18,493 nt of DNA from Micromonosporaceae bacterium (GTDB lineage: Bacteria > Actinomycetota > Actinomycetes > Mycobacteriales > Micromonosporaceae): the NCBI GenBank assembly GCA_017354595.1, contig JAFMQQ010000013.1, positions 1 through 18,493 of the forward strand, in the 5' to 3' direction. This document shows positions 1 to 7,264 of the stretch, piece after piece. A model generated the notes under the pieces. The model saw only the letters and a list, made by a program, of their open reading frames with translations, was not told the DNA's origin and did no database searches. The position numbers and the translations under genes were made by a program. How positions within the stretch are numbered: position 1 is the first letter of the stretch; each line of letters opens with the position of its first letter.

Positions 1-29
1 CCCCCCACACCAGTCCCACTGCTATGGCG

Positions 30-1295
30 TCACTGGACCGGGTACGGCTTGAGGAAGGTCTCCTTACCGCCCTTCATCTGGAGCACCGAGATGTCCACCG
101 CGTTCACGTCGCCGCTGGCCGGGTCGATCTTGATGTCCTTGCCGAGCACCGAGTCACTGGCGGAGATGTCGATCCCGGAGCCGCTGAAGACCTGGCTCGT
201 CACGCTGGCGCGGGTCCCGTCCGACTTCGAGATGGCCTGAAGGATCACCTGCAGGGCCAGCACACCGTACAGGGCATAGCTGGAGTCCGGGGTGCTGCCG
301 TACTTGGTCTTGTAGTTGTTGAGCAGCTCGGCCGCCTTGCCGCCGGCGGCGGTGAGCTGGGACTGGTCCTGGCCGGCGAAGGTCAGGTAGGTCCCCTCGG
401 CGTCCGGCAGCGCGTCGAAGTCCTTGTAGCCGGTGAAGCCGTCCGGACCCATCAACTTGACCTTGGTGTTGTCACCCAGGACCTTGACCTTGTCCTTGAC
501 CAGCTGGCCACCGTTGAGGTCGTAGATACCGCCCATGTAGATCATGTCCGGGTTCTTGGCCTTGATGCCGGTGAACAATGCGGTGTAGTTGGCCTGCTTG
601 CCGTCCCATGCCTGGTTGCCCAGCACGGTGATGCCCTGCTTGGCAGCCTCGTCGGCAAAGGCCTTGGCGACGCCCTGGCCATACAGCTCGTTGTCGTTGA
701 TCACGTAGACGCTCTTGACGCCGAGGTCCTTGGCGGCGAACCGGGCGGCCGCAGTGCCCTGGTAGTCATCGGTTGTGATCACCCGGGCGTAGCTGCGCTT
801 GCCGCTCGGGGCGAACTTGGCCGGCTCGTTCGGGCCCCAGGTCTTGGTCAGGCCGGGGTACGTGTTGGCGTGCGAGACCTCCAACATCGGACCGTTCGGG
901 TCCTGGTTGAGGATCGGCTCCTCCAGCTGCGCGCAGCCGGAGTTGTAGGTCCCCATCACGGCGACCTCATCGGTGTTGGCGACGTGGGCATTGGCATTGT
1001 TGGTGCACTGTCCCGGGTCCCACTTTCCGGCGGCCGCGGTGGAGTCGTCGTACTTCTTCAACTGGACCTTGTAGTTGCCGGCCTTGTCGCCGACCGAGTC
1101 CAGGTACAACTGCATCGCATTGAACGTCGCGTCGGAGGTGTCCTTCGACGAGCCCTGGAAGGGCAGGTCAACGCCGACGATCAGCGTCTTCCCGCCGCCG
1201 CTGCTGCCACCGTTGTTGTTGGACTTGCTACACGCCGCGGCCGACCCCAGGAGGGTGATCGCTGCGACTGCAAGCGCCGTTATGCGCCTAGTCAT
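30..1295 (-). CDS. LivK-like substrate-binding lipoprotein of a branched-chain amino-acid type ABC transporter
   Basis: 421 aa, complete. It would be the extracellular, lipid-anchored binding component of an ABC importer of the branched-chain amino acid/amide (HAAT) family. The N-terminus MTRR, a hydrophobic stretch to about residue 20 and Cys22 (SAAAC, then an Asn/Gly/Ser-rich tether) indicate a lipoprotein signal, though the lipobox lacks the usual Leu at -3. The mature part begins KTLIVGVDLPFQG and shows the type I periplasmic-binding fold pattern (VAVMGTYNSG near 113, YARVITTDDYQG near 170, VYVINDNELYGQG near 196). ATG at 1295 is preceded by GAGAGGA at good spacing. A consensus promoter lies about 180 nt upstream. 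The permease and ATPase genes would be expected beyond the left edge of the window but are not seen. The real ligand (amino acid, amide, urea or other) cannot be told from sequence. Confidence 0.9.
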   Translation of the reverse strand: MTRRITALAVAAITLLGSAAACSKSNNNGGSSGGGKTLIVGVDLPFQGSSKDTSDATFNAMQLYLDSVGDKAGNYKVQLKKYDDSTAAAGKWDPGQCTNNANAHVANTDEVAVMGTYNSGCAQLEEPILNQDPNGPMLEVSHANTYPGLTKTWGPNEPAKFAPSGKRSYARVITTDDYQGTAAARFAAKDLGVKSVYVINDNELYGQGVAKAFADEAAKQGITVLGNQAWDGKQANYTALFTGIKAKNPDMIYMGGIYDLNGGQLVKDKVKVLGDNTKVKLMGPDGFTGYKDFDALPDAEGTYLTFAGQDQSQLTAAGGKAAELLNNYKTKYGSTPDSSYALYGVLALQVILQAISKSDGTRASVTSQVFSGSGIDISASDSVLGKDIKIDPASGDVNAVDISVLQMKGGKETFLKPYPVQ

Positions 1296-1468
1296 GCTCG
1301 TCCTCTCAAACTGATCATGGTCGCGTCCCGGGGGTCAGGGTCGCGTCCCGGCCAAGGTGGACAAGATCCCCGCGCCTCCTTGACTCGTCTTCGACGCACA
1401 GGCTCGGGCCGCCGCTGCGCACGCCAAGGCTGCGCGTGCACAGCGCAAGGCTCGGTCGCCGCGCTGTG
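1296..1468 (-). promoter_or_regulatory. Long structured 5' leader of the LivK-like gene
   Basis: This stretch lies between the predicted transcription start and the lipoprotein gene. It holds an imperfect inverted repeat, 1413-1424 with 1434-1445, giving 12 pairs with one mismatch and a 9-nt loop. It also holds two exact copies of GGTCGCGTCCCGG at 1319-1331 and 1339-1351, exactly 20 bp apart. The 10-mer CAAGGCTGCG occurs at 1425-1434 (loop of the hairpin) and again at 1501-1510 (overlapping the -35). On the minus strand AAGGAGG (1381-1375) precedes a possible TTG-started 9-codon reading frame (1364 to stop at 1335). No known riboswitch class was recognised. Confidence 0.35.
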
Positions 1469-1474
1469 AGCGGA

Positions 1475-1503
1475 AAGTTAGGCGGCGGGTAACGCCATGT
1501 CAA
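1475..1503 (-). promoter_or_regulatory. Housekeeping-sigma type promoter of the LivK-like gene
   Basis: On the minus strand TTGACA (1503-1498), a spacer of exactly 17 nt, then TAACTT (1480-1475). The -35 is a perfect consensus and the -10 fits TANNNT. Transcription would start near 1468, giving a 5' leader of about 170 nt before the ATG at 1295. This means the binding-protein gene need not depend on read-through from the ANTAR gene upstream. Confidence 0.6.
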
Positions 1504-1593
1504 GGCTGCGAAAGGGCTGCGGCGTCGAACGTGGTTTCTTTGTTATTGAGCAGGTAGAAGGGGGTCCCTGTCACTTATCGATCACGGAGAGCG

Positions 1594-2235
1594 TCAGGCC
1601 GGGGCGGCGCCAGAGTTCTCCTCGCCGGCCTCCGGAGCCCCATCTTCGCCCTCGGCGAGAATGCGCTCGGCGACCTCACGCATCGTCATCCGGTGGTCCA
1701 TGGCGGTGCGCTGGATCCATTTGAACGCCTGCGGCTCGTTCATCCCGTATCTGGTCATCAGGTGTCCCTTGGCCCGCTCGACGACTTTTCGCGTCTCCAG
1801 CCGCTCGGTGAGGTTGGCTACCTCGGTCTCCAGCGCCGAAACCTCGGCGAACCGGGACAGCGCGATCTCGATCGCCGGCACCAGGTCGCTCTTTTGGAAG
1901 GGTTTAACCAGGTATGCCATCGCGCCTGCGGCCCGCGCCCGCTCCACCAAGTCGCGTTGGCTGAACGCGGTGAGGATGACGACCGGGGCGATCCGGCCGC
2001 CGGCGACCCGCTCGGCGGCGGCGAGCCCATCCATGATCGGCATCTTGATGTCCATGATCACCAGATCAGGATGCAACTCCTGGGCGAGGCGGACCGCGGT
2101 CTCCCCGTCTCCGGCCTCGCCGCAGACGTCGTACCCCTCCTCAACGAGCATCTCGGCCAGGTCGAGCCGGATCAGCGCCTCGTCCTCGGCGATGAGGACC
2201 CGGCGCCGCGCTGCTGTGGCCTGCTTGTCCGCCAC
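1594..2235 (-). CDS. pdtaR: ANTAR-domain response regulator (PdtaR type)
   Basis: 213 aa. Residues 12-128 form a receiver domain with the acidic pocket (E17, D18, E19), phospho-acceptor D62 in VIMDIKMPIMDG, T89 and K111 of the KPF motif. Residues about 135-195 form an ANTAR RNA-binding domain (coiled-coil lead-in EVANLTERLETRK, then VVERAKGHLMTRYGMNEPQAFKW in two parts and the RMTMREVAERI helix). Domain order and length match mycobacterial PdtaR, the partner of the histidine kinase PdtaS and a transcription antiterminator acting on paired RNA hairpins. The acidic C-terminal tail is extra. The GTG start at 2235 is chosen because AAGGGG lies 9 nt upstream. The kinase partner is not in the window, which is normal for this orphan-locus regulator. 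TTGACC at 2266-2261 could be a -35 but no good -10 follows. Confidence 0.93.
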   Translation of the reverse strand: MADKQATAARRRVLIAEDEALIRLDLAEMLVEEGYDVCGEAGDGETAVRLAQELHPDLVIMDIKMPIMDGLAAAERVAGGRIAPVVILTAFSQRDLVERARAAGAMAYLVKPFQKSDLVPAIEIALSRFAEVSALETEVANLTERLETRKVVERAKGHLMTRYGMNEPQAFKWIQRTAMDHRMTMREVAERILAEGEDGAPEAGEENSGAAPA

Positions 2236-2356
2236 CGATCACTACCCCTTACCGAGTCAGGGTCAACACTCAGAGCCGCCTGGTCGTACCTACGGGCGCA
2301 CTCCGGGTATCGAGTGTCGCAGGGGTCAGCCTAGTGGGTACCCTTGGTCAGCCAGC

Positions 2357-2430
2357 GTCCCCGTAGCCCAACCGGCAGAGGCACGGAGCTCAAACCTCCG
2401 ACAGTGTGGGTTCGACTCCCACCGGGGGCA
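2357..2430 (+). tRNA. tRNA with Leu (CAA) anticodon, short variable loop
   Basis: Folds as a full cloverleaf. The acceptor stem is 2357-2363 with 2423-2429 (7 pairs, one G-U). The D stem is GCC/GGC (2366-2368, 2380-2382) with GG in the loop. The anticodon stem is CGGAG/CTCCG around loop CTCAAAC, giving anticodon CAA (2391-2393). The T arm is GTGGG-TTCGACT-CCCAC, and the discriminator base is A at 2430. CCA is not encoded (CCT follows). CAA reads UUG leucine codons, but the variable region is only 5 nt (ACAGT), whereas bacterial leucine tRNAs are class II with a long extra arm. A possible -10 (TACCCT, 2339-2344) lies at the right distance upstream. Existence as a tRNA-like gene is well supported; its amino-acid identity is not certain. 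Confidence 0.85.
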
Positions 2431-2458
2431 CCTAACGCCACCTCCCCCCATCGACCAA

Positions 2459-2489
2459 GGGCGTGACCGACGTTCTACCGGCCACGCCC
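2459..2489 (+). terminator. Hairpin downstream of the tRNA gene, possible terminator
   Basis: GGGCGTG (2459-2465) pairs with CACGCCC (2483-2489) across a 17-nt loop, 28 bp after the tRNA and before the convergent propeller gene. There is no T run, as is common for actinomycete terminators, so it may act in either direction or not at all. Confidence 0.4.
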
Positions 2490-2535
2490 CTTCGATCATG
2501 CCGTCCCCGTGGCACTCGGGTGCCTAACCCACCGG

Positions 2536-4311
2536 TCAGGCACCGCCCACGGCGGTGACGCCCACGTTGGTACCGACATAGGCGCGGTTGCCGGACAGGG
2601 TGGGCGACGCGAAGTGCGGCGCGACGCCGACCCGGATCTGTGCCAGTACGGCGCCGGTGCTGGGGTTGAGCGCGTACAGGTTTCCGCCGTTGTAGTCGAC
2701 CCACCAGACCGCGCCGCCGCCGATCGCCGGTGAGCCCGCGGCGGGCACGCTGGTGGGGGCGCGCCACAGCTCGGTCGCGGTACCGGTGGAACTGATGGTC
2801 ACCGCGCGCGGCCCGCTGCTGCATGGCAGGTAGACCGTGTTGCCGGCGACCGCGCTGGCGCCGAAGGCCTGGCAGCCGTTGTTCAGTTGGGACACCTGGC
2901 CGCCGATGCCACCGAGGTTGCCCTGGCGCAGTACATAGCCGACGCCGGCCTTGCCGTCCGCGTACACGAACTGGCCGACCAGGGCCGGGCTCATCGATCC
3001 GAGGTCCGCGTCACCGGCATTCTGCGAGGCCCAGTCTGTCGGGGCGAAGAAGTCGGTGCGCTGCAGATCGGGCGAGAGCGCGATCACCGAGTCGCTGCCG
3101 TCGAAGGCGCCGCTGGTGGCCGCGCCGTTGCCGACCGAGTACAGCTGCGTGGTGCCCAGGACCGCCGCGCCGGCCGTCCCCCAGATCGCGCCCTCGCGCG
3201 TGGTCGGCACGGCGTAGCTCGTCCGGCCGGTACCGGCGGTGGTCAGCGAGACCACCGAGCCGACGTACTGGGCACAGTCACCGAGCAGGCCGCCGAAGGC
3301 GATGTAGATGCGTCCGCCCAGCAGGGTCAGGGCGGGGCGCTGCAGATGCGCGTTCGGCGTTCCCAGCGGTGGCTCGACCTCGACCTGTACCTCGACGGCA
3401 CCGGTGGTGGCATTGAACCCGAACAGGGTGTGCATCCCGCCGGTCGTCTCGGCGACCGCGAACAGCCGGTTGGTTGCCGGGTCGTACACCATTGTGCTGG
3501 TGATGCCGAGCGGGTTGATGTTGCCGCAGGGCAGGGTGGACAGCGCCACCGGCGTGCCGACGTGGGTCGACCAGACGACGGCACCGTTGGTCGGGTTCAG
3601 CTGATAGACCGTGTCGTTCTCGGTGGCGGCGTAGATCCGGCCGCCGACGACCAGCGGCTGGCCGTAGACGGCGCCGTCGAGCGCCGCGTTCCAGGCCACC
3701 GAGAGCGTGGACAAGGGAGCCAGATCCGTCGCGTTCCCGTCGCGGGCGTTGTCCTTGTGGTAGGTCGTCCAGTCCGAACCCGGTGGCGGCGGCGGGGTCG
3801 ATGCCGACGGCGAGGGCGACGCGGTCGGAGAGGTCGACGGCCGCGGCGAGGTACCGCTCGGCGCGGGGGACGTCGGCGAACCGGTCACGCTGCCGGTGCA
3901 CGCGGTGCCGTTGAGGGTGAAGCTGGTCGGCGCCGGGTTGCTGCTGGTCCACGAGCCGTTGAACCCGAAGGAGGTGCTGGCGTTGGTGGCGATGCTGGCG
4001 TTGTAGCTGAGGTTGCCAGCGGTCACCTGGCCGCCGCTCACCGTCGTCGTCGTGTTCCATGCCTGGGTGATCTGCTGCCCGGCCGGGAACGACCAGGTGA
4101 GCGTCCACCCGTTGATCGGGTCGCCCAGGTTGGTGATAGAGACGTTGGCGGTGAACCCGCCGGGCCATTGCGAGGGGACCGAGTACGTCACCGAACAGCC
4201 GACCGAGGCGGCGTGCGCGGAGAGTGCGATGGCCGCGCCGGCCACGACGGTACTGGCCGCCGCGACAGCCACGGTGGCGAGTCGAGTTCGAAGCTGGGTG
4301 GATGCGCGCAT
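2536..4311 (-). CDS. Secreted CBM2 + PQQ-type beta-propeller protein
   Basis: 591 aa. Residues 1-34 are a secretion signal (MRASTQLRTR, hydrophobic core, cleavage after SAHA). Residues 37-140 are a family 2 carbohydrate-binding module: Cys39 and Cys138 bracket the domain as the usual disulfide, with W49, W69, W73, W85 and W121 including the surface Trp expected for cellulose or chitin binding. Residues 141-178 are a Pro/Ser/Thr linker. The rest is a beta-propeller of PQQ/BamB-like repeats (YQLNPTNGAVVW at about 236, YALNPSTGAVL near the end) with four further Cys. ATG at 4311 is chosen over an upstream in-frame start at 4407 because AAAGGA sits about 10 nt upstream and the signal peptide begins there. 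A perfect TTGACA (4420-4415, minus) lies about 105 nt upstream but lacks a good -10. No glycosidase domain is present, so the enzyme activity, if any, is unknown. Confidence 0.88.
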   Translation of the reverse strand: MRASTQLRTRLATVAVAAASTVVAGAAIALSAHAASVGCSVTYSVPSQWPGGFTANVSITNLGDPINGWTLTWSFPAGQQITQAWNTTTTVSGGQVTAGNLSYNASIATNASTSFGFNGSWTSSNPAPTSFTLNGTACTGSVTGSPTSPAPSGTSPRPSTSPTASPSPSASTPPPPPGSDWTTYHKDNARDGNATDLAPLSTLSVAWNAALDGAVYGQPLVVGGRIYAATENDTVYQLNPTNGAVVWSTHVGTPVALSTLPCGNINPLGITSTMVYDPATNRLFAVAETTGGMHTLFGFNATTGAVEVQVEVEPPLGTPNAHLQRPALTLLGGRIYIAFGGLLGDCAQYVGSVVSLTTAGTGRTSYAVPTTREGAIWGTAGAAVLGTTQLYSVGNGAATSGAFDGSDSVIALSPDLQRTDFFAPTDWASQNAGDADLGSMSPALVGQFVYADGKAGVGYVLRQGNLGGIGGQVSQLNNGCQAFGASAVAGNTVYLPCSSGPRAVTISSTGTATELWRAPTSVPAAGSPAIGGGAVWWVDYNGGNLYALNPSTGAVLAQIRVGVAPHFASPTLSGNRAYVGTNVGVTAVGGA

Positions 4312-4444
4312 CCCGGAGTCCTTTCGATGCACAGGGAGTTCAGCAGACTTGCCGGTTGGCGAGGTCATCGAGACGCCGCCCGCGCCGGCCCCAGGCATCG
4401 ACAGCAATAACGATTGTCAACTACCTGGACGTAAGCCACAAGAT

Positions 4445-5815
4445 CTACCTGGTATCGACGCGCGGCTCGGGTACCGCGCGCACCAGCCGCAGCACCAGCG
4501 CCCCGGCCAGATAGAGCACCAGCGCAGCGGTGGGGAGCCCGAACGGCTCGTGCCCACGCTGCGGCGCGATGTTGTTCACCCACAGCGCCACCGCCACCGC
4601 GAGCAGGGCAGCGACGACGGTTGCCAGGTACGGCGCCGGGCGGGTCAACGCCCGGCCGGCCCTGGCCGGCAGCCAGCCTGGAATGCCGCTTCGGTGGCGG
4701 ATGCGATGCACCTCGACCGGAGCGAAGATCGCGACCAGCACCGCCAGTACGGCAGCGAGCATGAGCAGCCACGGGATCCGCCACAGCCACCAGGACGCCG
4801 TACCAACCCGCGGGGTCGGCAGCAGGCCGGCCCACGCCAGCCCGCCGGCGAGCAGAGCGACGGCGCTCATGTGCCACAGGAAGATCGTCAGTACCACCCT
4901 GCTCGCCGCGATCACCGCCAACCAGGGGCGGCGCCGGGACAGCCAGCGCTGGGCCGGACGCTCCAGCAGGACGATGAGGCCGAGTTGCGCGGTCGCCGTC
5001 GCCAGCAGCGCCAGCGTCGGCGGCGACGCGTTCTTGATCCGCTCCCCCGACACATCGATCATCGATACCGGGTACGGGCCGACCACGGTCAGCAGTACCA
5101 GTGCCACCACGCCGCCGAGAAGCAGGCACCAGGCAACCCTTGGTGTGAAACGCAGCCGGCCGTCCCGCCAGAAGAACCCGATCTGGTGCATCACCAGCCA
5201 GCCGAAGACGAGGTTTCCCGCGGCGAGCTTTCCGTGCCCGGCGAACCGGGCGACATCACCGAGGGCGACCAGCAGCCCGAGCGCCGCCGGTACCGCCAGC
5301 CCGAAGCGTTGGTGCAGGGCGTACATCGGCGCGGTCAGCACGATCACGACGAGATAGGCGGAGAGGAACCAGAGCGGAATCGAGGCGACCCAGACCGCGT
5401 ACCGCACCTCGGTCGGCTCGGCGTGCAGGAGCCGGGCGAGCAGCGAGCCGGCGGCGAGTACCAGCAGCAGGACGGTGGTGGAGCGCAGCAGCCGGGCGGC
5501 GCGCTGGCTCAGCCAGCCGCCGACGGTACCGCCCTTGCGACGGTGCGAGGCCAGCGCGGCCGCGTTGGCGTACCCGCCGACGATGAAGAAGACGGGCATG
5601 ACCTGGACGACCCAGGTGATCGGGTACGCCCAGTGCAGCGACTCGAGCGCGGAGTGCCCGACCGGCAGCCGATGCCCGTCGTAACTGACCGAGCTGACCA
5701 GCCAGTGACCGAGCACCACCATCAGCAACGCGAGTGCGCGCAGCAGATCCACATATCGGTTGCGGGTCGGCCGGGTCTGCCGCGCGATCTGGTCGAGCTG
5801 CCGTAGCGGCCTCAC
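4445..5815 (-). CDS. Acyltransferase-3 family integral membrane protein
   Basis: 456 aa with about ten hydrophobic segments. The start of the domain, NRYVDLLRALALLMVVLGHW (residues 19-38), carries the R-x10-H motif (R26, H37) that marks membrane O-acyltransferases of family 3, which acylate sugars, lipids or antibiotics. FWRDGRLRF (about 215) and TIFLWHMSAVALL (about 309) are further family-like segments. The GTG at 5815 has no Shine-Dalgarno sequence, but TAGCCT (5827-5822) lies 6 nt before it, so the message may be leaderless; no -35 was found. The stop is 133 bp before the start of the propeller gene, on the same strand. The acyl donor and acceptor are unknown. Confidence 0.85.
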   Translation of the reverse strand: MRPLRQLDQIARQTRPTRNRYVDLLRALALLMVVLGHWLVSSVSYDGHRLPVGHSALESLHWAYPITWVVQVMPVFFIVGGYANAAALASHRRKGGTVGGWLSQRAARLLRSTTVLLLVLAAGSLLARLLHAEPTEVRYAVWVASIPLWFLSAYLVVIVLTAPMYALHQRFGLAVPAALGLLVALGDVARFAGHGKLAAGNLVFGWLVMHQIGFFWRDGRLRFTPRVAWCLLLGGVVALVLLTVVGPYPVSMIDVSGERIKNASPPTLALLATATAQLGLIVLLERPAQRWLSRRRPWLAVIAASRVVLTIFLWHMSAVALLAGGLAWAGLLPTPRVGTASWWLWRIPWLLMLAAVLAVLVAIFAPVEVHRIRHRSGIPGWLPARAGRALTRPAPYLATVVAALLAVAVALWVNNIAPQRGHEPFGLPTAALVLYLAGALVLRLVRAVPEPRVDTR

Positions 5816-5821
5816 CTGTCG

Positions 5822-5827
5822 AGGCTA
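5822..5827 (-). promoter_or_regulatory. Possible -10 element of a leaderless acyltransferase mRNA
   Basis: TAGCCT on the minus strand followed by 6 nt and the GTG start at 5815. It fits the TANNNT-N6/7-start pattern of leaderless actinomycete genes. No -35 is visible, so support is modest. Confidence 0.3.
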
Positions 5828-5903
5828 GGACGCGCACCAGCCGCGCCGGGCGCGATCGGCCAGAGACGGGGTCGGAGCGCCCGTCACAGGTACGAACGTG
5901 GGT

Positions 5904-6893
5904 TCAGGCGTGCGGGCTGGCGTCCCACCAGTCGAGCACCCTGGTCGCCACGAACGTCAGCCACTTCGACGGTTCCCCGGCGGGGACATCGACCTCGAAC
6001 CACACCCGGCCGGGATGCCGCCGGTCCGCCAGCCACGCGCCGTCCGGCGCGCGGGCCGCCCGGATCCGCTCGATCGCGTCGGCCATCCGCCGGTCCGGCG
6101 CCGTACCGTCGTGGATCGACGCGGCGCGGAAGTAGTCGGCGGCGTTCAGCACGCTGTAGAACCAGCGGAACGGGTACGCCAGGTGCAGTGCCCAGGGCGC
6201 GAACGGCTCGCCGGTGGAGAGCCGGCGGTAGAGCCCTCGCACGAGCAGGTACTGCTCCCCGGTTCGCCGCGCGTCACGCACCCGCTCGCGATCACCCGTC
6301 ACCCGCTCATAGTCGAGCAGGCCCTTCAAGGTGTTGAGGGTGGACGGGTATGAGGAGACAACCGACCCGTTCACCCACTCGCAGTTCCAGCCGCCGTCCG
6401 CCAGCCGGTGGGTCAGGAGCCAGTCGACCAGACCGTCCACGTCGGCGCCGAGCCAAAGCCCGTTCGACAGTGTCCACGAGTTGATGCAGCAGTCCACCTC
6501 GCCGGCCCAGTACGGCCGGTTCTCGTACTCCCAGCGGCTGTTCGCCGCGAGCCGCTCCGCCGTACCGGCGAGCCTCGCGGCGTCAACCCCCCACTCCCGC
6601 AGTGAGCACAGTGAATAGGTGGTGGCTGTCCAGGGCTGGCCGTCCTGCGCCGCCTCGGGACCGTTGAAGTCGAAGTCGGCCGGGAAGTAGGCCCCGCCGG
6701 CCCACTGCCCGTCCGGGTCCTGCAGCGCGAGCAGCCGGGCGCCGAACCCCTCGGTCGCGACCCGGGCCCTGGTCGCGGCCCACACCTCCTCCGGCAGGTG
6801 GAGCAGGTCCCGTTCGACCTGCCAGCGCAGGGCCGGGTCGGAGTCCAGCAGCCACTCGATGGTCCCGGTCGCAGCCACAGGGGTGTCAGCCAT
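5904..6893 (-). CDS. Squalene-cyclase/prenyltransferase-like alpha/alpha-barrel protein, function unknown
   Basis: 329 aa, no signal peptide or membrane segment. It has scattered repeats like the QW motifs of the terpenoid cyclase fold: LLALQDPDGQWAGG (residues 54-67), LADGGWNCEWVNG (164-176) and RAPDGAWLADRRHPG (281-295). It also has EVDCCINSW (132-140) and conserved-looking aromatics throughout. It is about half the length of true squalene-hopene cyclases and lacks their DxDD catalytic motif, so cyclase activity is doubtful. Similar short proteins are usually named only by fold. Start: ATG at 6893 rather than in-frame GTG at 7022 or ATG at 6923, because homology-like sequence begins at about residue 8 and TAGCCT lies 7 nt upstream, fitting a leaderless start. 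The next gene downstream is the acyltransferase, 88 bp away on the same strand. Confidence 0.75.
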   Translation of the reverse strand: MADTPVAATGTIEWLLDSDPALRWQVERDLLHLPEEVWAATRARVATEGFGARLLALQDPDGQWAGGAYFPADFDFNGPEAAQDGQPWTATTYSLCSLREWGVDAARLAGTAERLAANSRWEYENRPYWAGEVDCCINSWTLSNGLWLGADVDGLVDWLLTHRLADGGWNCEWVNGSVVSSYPSTLNTLKGLLDYERVTGDRERVRDARRTGEQYLLVRGLYRRLSTGEPFAPWALHLAYPFRWFYSVLNAADYFRAASIHDGTAPDRRMADAIERIRAARAPDGAWLADRRHPGRVWFEVDVPAGEPSKWLTFVATRVLDWWDASPHA

Positions 6894-7264
6894 GGCGTGC
6901 AGGCTATCGCCCGGCACCGACATCAGCACCGGTCTGCCTCGCCCGGGGTCGAGGGACGGCGGCCGTGTACATGAACCGCGGAAGGTAACGCTGGCATCAC
7001 GGGCCGGCTTGAACTTGGTCACATGCCCCTGATGGTCTTGACCGATGCTGGTCGCGTCAACGACTGTTCCTTCACGGCGGCGGCAGACCCCGTACGCCGG
7101 GTCCGTGTGCCAAGCAACGGGTCAACCTCGCCGGAGCGAGCCTGCGGACAAAGTCCACGGACGCGACGACCGACCGGTCGCCGAGCGCCACGGGGCCCGG
7201 TCCAGCCAGGACGCCAGGCCACCGGCCGCATCCGGCATCCGAGGCGGGAAGGACCGAACCACCA
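6894..7264. other. Divergent intergenic region before the ABC transporter operon
   Basis: 371 bp with no convincing gene. Small inverted repeats on the plus strand are GACCC/GGGTC (7086-7090, 7099-7103), CTCGC/GCGAG (7127-7131, 7136-7140), GGAC/GTCC (7146-7149, 7153-7156) and the palindrome CGACCGGTCG (7171-7180). TTGACC at 7038-7043 could be a -35, but the best -10 (GACTGT, 18 nt on) is poor. A copy of the LacI-type palindrome found at 14440 is not present here. No known riboswitch was recognised. Confidence 0.4.
6901..6906 (-). promoter_or_regulatory. Possible -10 element of the leaderless cyclase-like gene
   Basis: TAGCCT on the minus strand, 7 nt before ATG 6893, in a region without a Shine-Dalgarno sequence. 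It is the same hexamer as upstream of the acyltransferase gene. No -35 was found. Confidence 0.33.

Noticed and set aside
24..1469. Plus-strand open frame of 481 codons opposite the LivK-like gene
   Set aside because: It mirrors the high-GC codon pattern of the minus-strand gene, has no recognisable domain, and the opposite strand encodes a clear lipoprotein with promoter and ribosome binding site.
30..2235. AmiC-AmiR-like pair (binding-protein-fold sensor with ANTAR antiterminator)
   Set aside because: The binding protein has a lipoprotein export signal, so it cannot be a cytoplasmic AmiC-type sensor, and the ANTAR protein has an intact phospho-acceptor receiver of PdtaR type.
2887..5806. 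Two long plus-strand frames (2887-4410 and 4013-5806) opposite the propeller and acyltransferase genes
   Set aside because: Composition is dominated by Arg, Gly, Gln, His and Pro with no domain; both are antisense shadows of well-supported minus-strand genes.
7023..7264. Riboswitch in the leader of the transporter operon
   Set aside because: Only short, independent hairpins of 4-5 bp are seen, with no recognisable conserved core; a covariance-model search would be needed to revive it.
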